This document shows positions 21,497-30,624 of a stretch of 64,000 nt of DNA, one piece after another. Numbering within the stretch: the first letter of the stretch is position 1; each line of letters opens with the position of its first letter. The position numbers and the translations under genes were made by a program. The stretch comes from Toxonevra muliebris (lineage: Eukaryota > Arthropoda > Insecta > Diptera > Pallopteridae): the NCBI GenBank assembly GCA_963691655.1, contig OY829330.1, forward strand, positions 17,664,182 to 17,728,181, written 5' to 3'. Below the pieces are notes generated by a model. It worked only from the letters and a program-made list of their open reading frames with translations. It was not told the origin of the DNA and ran no database searches.

Positions 21497-22141
21497 CAAG
21501 TACAACTTTTCCATAATAACAAAACAAATAATATTTGTCAAAAATGTAAATTGTATGTTTGCGGGAAATGTACTCAAAAAAGATTTCCACTTTTATTTGC
21601 AAAAAATGTATATAAATAATAATATATGAAGTACTTTTTTTTTCAATTTTAAAATAATTTTCTTCATTGTTCAATATGTAGGGGTATGTGGGGAATTTCG
21701 AACCATGGGGAATGTCGAACCATTAGTTTTATCTGCATTATGTGATCTGCTTCATCTCATTTTTTCATTAGCATTCGAACCGATGAGACGTATTTTGTGC
21801 TGTCTGCTATAATCAAGTGATTTTTGAGATTCCAAAAGAGTTTTTGCGTTTTAAAAATTACATTGCTTTTTCAACATTTTTGCGTAAAACCAAGCAGGTA
21901 AATATTTGTAAATCATTGTGTGTGAATATTATTTACAGTCAAAAAAGATTTTTTTTGGCATGAAATTTGGTTCTGCGACTCATGGGTGGCTATTTTGCAG
22001 AACACAGCTTCTGGGGAATGTCGAACCACTTTTTGTGAGGAATATCGAACCACTTAGTTATATAGTAAATTATCGACAACAAATTAGTTATAGGTAGTTT
22101 TTAAAACTATTTTTTTAATTTTTAAGTAATTTAACGTCAAT

Positions 22142-22305
22142 ATGCCGCATTACGTTGCAAAACATGATCGATCAGATGATCTCCAAGAATATTAAGCGGC
22201 CATAAAGGAGATTAAAATAGACAAGAAATCGTCACGAACTGTTGCCAATGGTCGTGGCTTATCCCGGTCCAGAATAATGCGCTATTTGAAGAAATTTTAT
22301 ATCTG
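22142..22305 (+). pseudogene. pogo-like transposase N-terminus (psq-type HTH)
   Basis: From the ATG at 22142 the frame reads MPHYVAKHDRSDDLQEY, a stop, then AAIKEIKIDKKSSRTVANGR and LSRSRIMRYLKKF. This is the psq/CENP-B-like helix-turn-helix that binds DNA at the start of pogo transposases (family pattern: AI..IK..K.S.R.AA....S.STL). One internal stop and the next stop near 22304 end it. The catalytic domain that should follow is missing. Confidence 0.75.
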
Positions 22306-22329
22306 AAGCTTCAACATCTGAAATGGCCA

Positions 22330-22741
22330 GCATATCTGGTACATCATTTGCTTATCTACATGATGCGTTAAAAGCTGTTGGTCCAGTAAAGTAAGATACA
22401 CCGGCCAAAAAGTCAAATCGAGATCGCAAGCCGATGCAAACAAGCATTTTGACATCGCAAGAAGGCCGAAGTGCAAAACCAGAAAGAGGATGCAAAGGCC
22501 AATCCAGCAAAAAAAACAAAAAATTCAGGCTTCCATAATCCCAAAGAAGAAGCAGCAAAAGCCAAAAACTTCTGATGAAGACGTAGATTATGATTCCTGC
22601 ATCATTTGCGGCAAAAAATTGGCTAAGAAGCAGAACCGAATCAACACAATTTATTACAACGAGTGCGATCGAGCTGTTCACTTGCAATGTGTACACATGA
22701 CTGCAGGCTATTTCACATGCAAAAACTGCGACTCCGAATAA
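22330..22741 (+). pseudogene. pogo-like transposase C-terminus with zinc-binding motif
   Basis: The stretch starts with a serine-rich linker (EMASISGTSFAYLHDALKAV) and KPMQTSILTSQE, typical of the region after the pogo DDE domain. After a frame change the open frame 22490-22741 gives a lysine-rich helix and CIICGKKLAKKQNRIN, then ECDRAVHLQCVHM and YFTCKNCDSE before the stop. The CxxC...C...HxxC...CxxC set can bind two zinc ions in a PHD/RING-like fold. Same architecture as the tail at 11551-11890 but a different sequence, so a different family. Confidence 0.78.
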
Positions 22742-23224
22742 ATAACATCGATTTTTTCTCCATATTTTTCATTCAAATCTTATGTTTTTTCATAACGAAG
22801 TCATAAATAAACCTTTTACATCAATATTTGTTCGAATTTTCTAAATTCCACGACATTGCCCACGATTTTTCAAAATGACAAAATCGAATATTTTGGTATA
22901 ATTCTTAAAACTTTACTACAAATTGGAATATTTAAATTCGGCAACTCCCAAAACGTTGCATTTTGCTTCTAGTTTAACCTCCATTTCTCAAATTTTGAAA
23001 AATTACGATTTTAAGGTGAGTTATCAGTAAAAATCAAAGTGTGGTTCGACATTCCCCACATTCCCCTACTAAAAACATTTTACTCAACTTTAAATAATAT
23101 AAATTTATATAAAATAACATTGAAAAGTATTTTAAATACATATCTTTATGCATTAGTCATTTTGCCTCCTTTTGGGCAATATAGGTATATACCAAATTTC
23201 AGTCTTTCTAGTGTTAATAGAAAA

Positions 23225-23345
23225 TAATGAAACAACGTATAAAAGAGAATTAAAGAAAAAAGATGAAAGCAAAAGAAAAAGTAGTGCTGGGGCGGATAAA
23301 ATTTGTGAGTCCAGCTTATGGTATTTCGACCCTCTAGAATTTCTC
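23225..23345 (+). pseudogene. MADF-domain-like fragment
   Basis: The frame reads TYKRELKKKDESKRKSSAGA then KICESSLWYFDPLEFL. It matches the second half of the MADF (Myb/SANT-like) DNA-binding domain, whose pattern is YRRELKK...S..SGAG.D..Y...LWYFD.L.FL. MADF proteins occur as host transcription factors and as the accessory gene of PIF/Harbinger transposons. No transposase is recognised beside it and there is no start or full domain. It could also be an isolated host exon remnant. Confidence 0.6.
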
Positions 23346-23869
23346 TATGCTATTGAGTTTCCTTCTAATCCCATTCAATCCGTACATTTTCCCACTAGGT
23401 TGTTTGTAACACGAAGAACAAGGGAATAATGAAATTGTACAACGTGTTGGAAGGTGTGCATGAAAAAGCAGTTCAACTCATCGTCCAACGTGTTGTACAA
23501 CAGGTTGTATCGTGTGTAGCCTGCATAATGTAGCCGGCCCTCATCGACCATGAAGTCGTACATTGTTGCCCGGAAAATCTTTTTTTCAGACAAATCAATT
23601 TTTTGTTCTTTGATTTCTTGAACAACACCTTTCCATGAAGAAACAACACTGATGTGATTAGCCAGAATTGTTGGAGTTAACAATGATTTATGCGTTCAAG
23701 ATATTCCTTTCTCAAGACCAGTTTCAGTTATATCATATGGGAAAAACTCTTAAAAGGAATTTGTATTTTTCTTGCTCGGGTGTATTAAATTATTAAAGCA
23801 TGCGTCAATTGTTAAATTATTAGGATATTGATCGAGAAATCAGAAAAGTGTTGCGGGCAAATTTGCTAC
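23346..23869. other. Unassigned stretch with CAACGTGTTGTACAAC motifs
   Basis: The motif GTACAACGTGTTGG (23436-23449), then CCAACGTGTTGTACAACAGG with TTGTATCGTGTGTAGC, resembles the near-palindromes at 18675-18835. A minus-strand frame of 102 codons crosses 23375-23683 but has no recognised domain. Confidence 0.35.
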
Positions 23870-24265
23870 CCACCTCGAGCACTTAGCTCCCCAAACTGTG
23901 GCTATATCATTATTTGATGAAAATGTTCCAACAGCAGATAAGAGGCTGTATTTGCCTTAAATTATATTGAAATTATGTTGGAAGCGGGCTACAAAAAAAT
24001 CATTTTTGTTCGTTTATAAACATCGAGTTTACGCGAAATTTTCTATCAGCACCGATTTCTTCAACGAAGAACTTTCAACATGGAAAGATGATCCAGGTTA
24101 CAAAAATGAAATTGAAAAACTTGAGAAGAAAGTGGTTGTTGATGACGTTGCAGAAAAAAATGTAAAACTCATTGAAACATCATGAAGTTGAGAAACAATT
24201 TATTTCACAAATCGTTGCCGAAGACCGAAAGAGATACCCAACTACTACTAAATCCTTTTTTATTG
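23870..24265 (+). pseudogene. Fragment of a second uncharacterised repeat-encoded protein
   Basis: The frame reads ISTDFFNEELSTWKDDPGYK, KVVVDDVAEKNVKLIE, then after a shift HEVEKQFISQIVAEDRKRYP. From memory this resembles the C-terminal part (VVNDxAERGVKL ... EEQKQ...VxxHRKxFP) of a highly repeated arthropod protein of unknown function. An upstream frame, LPTSSTLAPQTVAISLFDEN, is compatible with the same protein. Not verified by search; likely TE-derived rather than host. Confidence 0.5.
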
Positions 24266-25514
24266 TGCGGATGCACGAGAGTGAATTTCGTTGAACTTTT
24301 GAATTTCAAATTTAGATGGACACACGACAAAAAGGATTTTCATTGAGAATCGAATTTCGTTTTTAAGTGATTATAAGTTTTGAAAAGAAGAAGAATTTTT
24401 GTGTGTGTTTTGTGAAAGTAAAAATAATTTGAAATACTGTCTTTCAATTGAATTTGGATTGCAAGAATTTATATACCAATATGGTTAATTGGAAGAATAG
24501 CATTCAGTTGCTCTCCGGCTGCATTATTTAATTTTTTCACTCATACTTTTGCTAATAAATCTGGGGTAAAAAGGAACAACAGCTTAAGTTTATTTTCATG
24601 TCAGCCGAGTTTAATAGCTTTGAATAGAAATATTAGAGAAAATATAGCATTGTTTCAAACGACTTTATCTTAAAATTGAAGATACGCTGATCTAAAGAGT
24701 AAATAATATGAATTTTATCATGAAGTGAGCCAAACCAAAAACACACTCAACGACAGGTCCACCCTCAGGATTTTCTCTTGGGGTTATGTTGATAAAAATT
24801 ATAAAAGAAATATATAAATGCAGTGATGGATTCAAGGAGTGGGCTTTTAGAGAATTTCAAGGAGTTTAAAAATTTTTCTGAATAACTAATATTCAGCATT
24901 TTTTGAATTTTGTTTACAATACTTTTAAAAAATGTCTAAAATTATTCAACTTTTAAAAAATTTCGTAAAAGTGTTTATCTTTTACATGAAGCCTGAACCT
25001 TGTTCTAAATAATGTATGACAAATTTCAATTCATTTATTTTTTTTAACGGTTGAAAATAACCAATTTTGCACTAAGGGAAACTCAAAATGCTTATTCAGC
25101 TTAAAAATTCCAAACAACTTTGGTTGGTGGTTCTAAAACAATCAAAAATTAGCAAAACTTAAAAATATCCTCCCGGTAGAATTTGAAAATTCGTAAAAAA
25201 TAAAAGTGCCAAATGATCACTTTAGGCGCTAGGGGTGGCTTTCGGTTTACGCCATTCCCTTTATTTATTTATGGATATTTAAAATCTTTTATGCGCAAGA
25301 TAAATGTTTTTTCCATGCAAGATCCAAAACCTATTGTAAAACATCCTTTTAAATCACGTTTTTCGGAGTAGCTCATCCAGTTTTCGTTTAGTTAATATTG
25401 TTTTTCATTTTGTTTGGTTTTTAGCGGAGGGAAGCCGTGAAATACTTAAGCAAAATGTGTGGAGCAAATAAGGCATCTAATGCACATCTAAAAGTCTATG
25501 AAATTTTCGAAACT
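24266..25514. other. Unassigned AT-rich stretch
   Basis: No gene, inverted repeat or tandem repeat could be supported here. A GCACGAGAGTGAATTTCGTTGAA motif near 24273 partly recurs near 13797 and 14055, suggesting old shared repeat DNA. Confidence 0.3.
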
Positions 25515-25577
25515 AATAAGAAACGAAGTTATGCTGTTGTTAGTATTTAGCGAACGAGGTCGTATAGAGATCGGTTC

Positions 25578-25844
25578 CAGATTCATAACCCCATACAGAT
25601 TGTCTTCAAAATATGTAATTGTGAATTTCACTAAATATGAAAATACTAGTATGATTTAAAACAAAAAACGTGGGTCGCATGCAATATGAAATTGATAGAT
25701 GAATAGTTCACTTAAGTCGCTACCAATTTTATCTCTATCCATAAGCGCCCCACGCTTTTCGTTTAAATCATGCAAATATTTTCAGACCTACTAAAATTCG
25801 CAATTACATATTTTCAGGATAATCTTTACGGGGTTATGAATCTG
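25578..25844. mobile_element. Fold-back MITE with about 100-bp arms
   Basis: The arms 25578-25677 and 25745-25844 are inverted copies. Shared blocks are CAGATTCATAACCCC, AAAATATGTAATTG, GAATTT, ATGATTTAAA and CGTGGG. The central spacer is under 70 bases. Identity is moderate, so the element is older than the hairpin at 3.9 kb. No coding sequence and no clear target duplication. Confidence 0.8.
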
Positions 25845-26695
25845 TATTGTGTTATAAATCTGTATGTGGCTAGGAGAAATTATTTTGTACCTTTTAGCCC
25901 GTTTTAAAAACGTGGTATGTTAAAAATGTTTTTGATGTGTAAACATTTTAGCTCACGGTATGGGCAAAATTTTAAATGTGTAAAATGTAAGAATAACTGT
26001 AACGTAAGATGTAAGATAACTGTAACGTCCAGTTCCCCTCTCGCTCGCACTACTGCGCGGCATGATTGTGCTACTTTAAACAACAAAGAAAAGAAAGAAG
26101 AGAATAAGAGAGGGAGAAATTAAAATACGAGCGGAGTTTGCATGTTGATGTTTCGATCAATTTACTCACACATATATGTACATACGAAAACAAAATGTGT
26201 GTGTACATTTATTCGTGGCAGAGTTATTTGTTGGTGTTAAACATGTGGAGATCGACTATACCATAAAAGCAGAGAAGTCGCCGTAGCAAACACAGGCGTT
26301 TGATAGGTTTTGCATTCGGTTAGTTAGATTGCATTAAAATTAAATATTTTTTTAAAATAAAAACAATACAAAATGATAAGTAATAATAGGTTTCAATAAA
26401 TGTATAAACAAAATGTAGTGATAATGATAGCAAACCACGGCATTGTAAAAATTTTGCTTTATGCATTAACCTTAGAAAGGCAACACCTTTTTATCTATGT
26501 AAATAGCAAAAATGTTAAACAGAAAAAGTCAAACTTATTTATTATAAAATCACTTATTTACTTCAATAAAAATACATTGTTTCTTATTTTTATTAAATGC
26601 AGTTAAGGCAACTCTCTGCGCAGTGCTTTTAAGAAGTAGTGCGGTGACTGGTCACATCTGTTGCCGTTCTAAGGTTAAATGCGGAAAGCACTTAT
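25845..26695. other. Unassigned stretch
   Basis: No domain-bearing frame is present. The sequence is AT-rich with an AG-rich patch at about 26083-26120. Confidence 0.3.
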
Positions 26696-26771
26696 CGTCG
26701 CCTGAGAATTGATTTGACGTATGTGTGTACAAATTCATATACCTATACGCCAAATCAATTCTCAGGCGACG
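26696..26771. repeat. Compact hairpin, 24-bp arms
   Basis: The left arm CGTCGCCTGAGAATTGATTT (continuing GACG) at 26696-26719 pairs with 26748-26771 with one mismatch around a 28-base loop. It is GC-richer than its surroundings. It could be a tiny fold-back, a structured RNA stem or a MITE remnant. Confidence 0.8.
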
Positions 26772-27554
26772 TTATGTAAAATTTTTACATCTAATAAAAT
26801 TTCAAATCGACAGGAAGAAAAACTCAAAGCGCGGAAAAAGATGCAATTACAGCTGCGTTTATGCGAAAAAATCGTGCCTGATGCATTGAGTAAAAGCAAA
26901 ATAACGCAATTACAACATATCAGCCCTATTCACGATTTGGTGCAAATACAAAATATTTCTGCTATCACAACAACAAATGCGATATGGAATAAAAATTTGC
27001 AATGATGCGAAACCATTTGCAATTTATAGTGAATCGGGCTATTATATATAAAAGGTAATGATATCTAATAAATTTTGTTTTTTATTTAAATTTTTCTTGT
27101 TTTGTTTACATATTTCATTTCATTTCTGTTACAAAATGTAGAATCACAACGAGGTGCAATGTGAAAAAGATTGAAAATGTTAAATTTGAAATTCTGTAAT
27201 GGCTTATTTTCGTCAACTATCGGGAAAACAACAAAAACACTCATCTCTTCTTCTTAATCTTTGCTTTGGTTTTCTTTTACAATCAGATTTTGACATGAGG
27301 TGCAATGTTAATTCTTTTGTACATGTTAAATTTCATATACCGCTGCTACGATAACATGTAAACAAAAATTTTTTGTATATATGACAACCGTCGCTTTCAC
27401 ACCATCGGCATTGCACCCCGTTCCTGGTTTCTACGTTTCTTTGTTCCAAAATTCCAAAGAGAGAATTGCGACTTCTTTACAATCTATACTCTTTGTATCT
27501 TCTCTCTCTCTCATTTGCATATGCATGTGTGCATGTACACCAGCAAAGCCAACT

Positions 27555-28510
27555 TGCGGGGAATTCCCCGATTTGCGGGTAATTTTACATAGTACGGGGA
27601 ATTGGGGAATGAGCTGTTTTTGCGGGGAATCCGAAACCGTTCAGCTGTTAGTTATTAAAGTCAGTAGAATATTTTTTGTAAAATTTTGTATAATGTAAAT
27701 CGTTTAGCTTTTGCGATATTTCATATTTTAGGTCTTAAAACCCTCATCTTTTCTTAAGTGGGCCCTTGGTTTGAAGAAATCTATTTTTAAAAAAGTGTGT
27801 AATTTGAAAGTCTTTCATTTCAAAAGTATTTTGTATAAATTTCAAAGAGAAACTCAGAGTGCTTTCGTAGATATAGACGATTATAACGCCGAGTGTTAGT
27901 CAGGCAAAACAGTCGGCTTCTCTTTCAGCCGTTCAGAAAGGCTTGGCTATGCCTTGGTCCAGCACCTTCTGATCAAAACTCTTAAGCCTTGCTGACTAAT
28001 CTGTAAAACTACAATTTACGGTCAGCCATCATAAAGAAGAAGAAGCCAAAAGAAAGTCCATGCGTCTTCTTTTGAGAACTTTGATGTCTAAAAGTAGGCT
28101 GAGGCTTATTTATCTATTAAAAGCAACGTCTAGTAACTTGAAACTCCCCATATCGCTCAAATTTGGTGTGATAACTATTACCGAATGGGCTTATCTTTGT
28201 GCAAGTATGAGCCCGATTGATTTTGAGAGTGGGTTCCCTTGAAATGAAATCACTCACAGTGTCAAAAGAATTCCAAAGTCAGAAAGAATATTCCCATTAA
28301 CCTACCAGTCCTAAAAAAAAATGGTTAAGTTTTAGACCGAGATAGTGCAGGACCGCTTTAAAATAACAGACACCGAGATCAATTTTAAGCCAACGTAAAG
28401 TTATTTTTCGTTTTTATAAAATGTTTATATGAAAATTGCGTATCGTGTTGTTGTAAAATAAAACTATACCGGTGCGGGGAATTTGATCGAAAATCGGGGA
28501 ATTTCTCGAG
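27555..28510. repeat. Possible MITE bounded by GCGGGGAATT motifs
   Basis: The left end TTGCGGGGAATTCCCCGATT and the region at 28474-28510 (GCGGGGAATTTGATCGAAAA, TCGGGGAATTTC) share AAATTCCCCGATTT in opposite orientation. Further CGGGGAATT motifs at 27596-27630 suggest subterminal repeats. No target duplication was identified and the interior is unassigned. Confidence 0.4.
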
Positions 28511-28570
28511 GGCTATCGGAGAGACAGAAGGAATGAGTTGGTATCCCTGATGTACACACATATATTTTCT

Positions 28571-28656
28571 ACTCCCGATAAAGCAATGATTTTTACAACG
28601 ATGAATGCAATGCTTTGATCTATGAATAAAACTGAAAAACTTTCGACGCTGATATT
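28571..28656 (-). repeat. Dispersed repeat D, partial copy 3 (reverse)
   Basis: The reverse complement matches the central part of repeat D: ACGCTAA-type start (here GCGTCGAAAGTTTTTCAG), CAAAGCATTGCATTCATCG and the TTGTAAAAATCATTGC block followed by CGGGAGTA. Confidence 0.75.
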
Positions 28657-29272
28657 TTATATTATATTTATATATATTTTAGATTTTTCATAATGCATTG
28701 TCATCCAGTTCTGAACTATATTTCAAATTTCAAGTTTTCAGCTCAGCGGGAAGTTAGTTTAAAATCGATTGCAAAATTCCTACCGAACAGACAGACAGAC
28801 ACCATTGAAAGCGAGTTACGATATAAACGTGGTAAAATGACTTAATAATTTTTATAAAAACATGGTAAACCATGGCCAAGTAACAAAATGGCGGAGCTTA
28901 TTTTAATAGTTCGCAGATTTTAAAGATTATTTTTCTGCTTTTTTTATATATAAATGCAATATTTTTTGTATAATTTGTTTCTTTTCCCACCAACATTATC
29001 TCATAGTGTCATTATAATTATTTTCCATCCAATTCCAATCCAATTGTTAAATTTTTATTCGATCCAAAATGCAATTAAATACTTTTTAGTTGGAAAAAGA
29101 GAGTTGCAGATAAAAGTATTAAAAAATAACATTCAGCAAAAAACTAATAGTGTAACATGGCATCAAACAAAACGATGAAAAGAGAGCAAAAACAGAAAAC
29201 ATTGACAGCAAAACATTGACCGTGTAACATCAGCCTAAACGGTCATAATTGATTAGGCTTGCGATCTTAAAG

Positions 29273-29732
29273 GCACAGACGCAACTTTGTCGCAACAACA
29301 GAAGTTGTGAAAACGCAACACATTATTTTATATGAGCAGCCACGCATAGGCGCGTCATTGTCGCAGAGCTTTTTTTGAACATAATCTTTTTTTTGTTTGC
29401 TGAAGGCGCAGCTCGCCGCGATTTTACTATGATTTTTTTTTCTTCTTCCTCATCTTTCTCCTTTATTTCTTTTGTGATAGGAAAGTTTTTCAACAAAAAA
29501 ATGATTGAAAACTGTTTGATAGGGAAAAGCTAATAGGAAATGTGGAGAAACATCGCATTTTATTTTATTTTATAGCAAAAAGTAAATCTTTTTTAATTTT
29601 GTGCTCAGAAAAAATAAGTAAAAAGTAAAACAGCTGTTGCGACTTGAAAGCCACAAAATCGCGCCAGTATGAGGTAAAGTGCGATTTCGAAGTTTGAAGT
29701 ATCGAAAACGCTGCGACAAAATCATTCTGTGC
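29273..29732. mobile_element. Candidate MITE with CACAGA...TTTGTCGCA ends
   Basis: The left end GCACAGACGCAACTTTGTCG and the right end, read inward, GCACAGAATGATTTTGTCGC, form an imperfect 22-base inverted repeat. Internal copies of TTGTCGCA also occur near 29357. No coding frame was recognised; target duplication unclear. Confidence 0.5.
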
Positions 29733-29880
29733 GTGAGATATAATTTATGTTATTATTTATAAATGTATTTAGTTTTTATTAATTAAGTTTTATTTTAAAT
29801 CTTTTATTTTATAAAAATTAACATTGCTTGTTGAAACACAAGATGGAGTGATCTAAGTCTAATTTACTATATATGTATAT

Positions 29881-30504
29881 GGGACATTCTCTGTCAATGG
29901 GTGACCCCCCCTGTCCGAAATTGGTTAAGGTATTTTAGGGTATGTTTGGGCTTATTATTATCTCTAGTTTCGAATGCAACAAGGCTTTTTTAGATTTTGC
30001 ATGATGGCGGACCAATATGGCGGCTGCAAGTCTACCACCTCATCTTAAAATAATAGTTTTATCAAGCTCACGTTTACCCAAGTCATCATAAAAAAACAAA
30101 TAAAGCCTTTTTTCGTATATTTTTTTCGCTGCATATGAATCTAATATTATTTTTCACGGGAAATGTTACGTTTTGTCCCTAACCTCAAAAAACGCTGTTT
30201 TCGGGTCTTACGCTTACCCAAGCTTACATTTCATGTAGTATATGCATCTGGGTAATCAGAATATCGTCGTGGTATTCCGGCTAGACCATTTCAGTTGATA
30301 AATGTATCGGAAATGTTATGTGTCGTCCCTAACCTCAAAAAATGAAAAATCTAAAAAAACAGTTTTTCGTGTCTCACATGTCCCAAGTCATCAGAAAACT
30401 TTCTAAAAAACTTATTCTATCTAAACATGCCCTTAAATACCTTAACCAATTTTGGACAGGGGGGGGGGGGGGCGGGGGGGTCTCTTATTGACAGAGAATG
30501 TCCC
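29881..30504 (+). mobile_element. MITE family A, copy 2 (full length)
   Basis: The ends GGGACATTCTCTGTCAATGG (29881) and, from the right, GGGACATTCTCTGTCAATAA are inverted repeats. Each continues into a C-rich run and a CTGTCC.AAATTGGTTAAGG block, also inverted. The interior is the reference for copies 1 and 3. The right end holds 14 G, a C and 7 G (30459-30480). Non-coding and about 624 bp. Flanks are TA-rich, consistent with a TA target, but the exact duplication is ambiguous. Confidence 0.88.
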
Positions 30505-30624
30505 ATATATATTTTTAAAATGAGTATGTTAGAAAATGCTTAAGAACAGTTTATGTTTTCAATGCTTTATGCATATCTTGCGTTGTCTTTTTAGTTATCC
30601 CTTTTTTCTTCATTTTATTTCAAT

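Larger units (their letters stand above)
21681..23066 (+). mobile_element. Internally deleted pogo-like element
   Basis: The ends GGGGTATGTGGGGAATTTCG and, from the right, GGGGAATGTGGGGAATGTCG are inverted repeats with TA on both sides (21679-21680, 23067-23068). The motif GGGAATnTCGAACCA recurs just inside the left end (about 21691-21725) and at 22013-22060, probably transposase-binding repeats. The interior encodes the N- and C-terminal parts of a pogo transposase without the DDE core, so it could only move with help. Confidence 0.9.

Noticed and set aside
27880..28020. MITE with TTAGTCAG ends
   Set aside because: Only about 8 of 16 end positions match and no target duplication is present.
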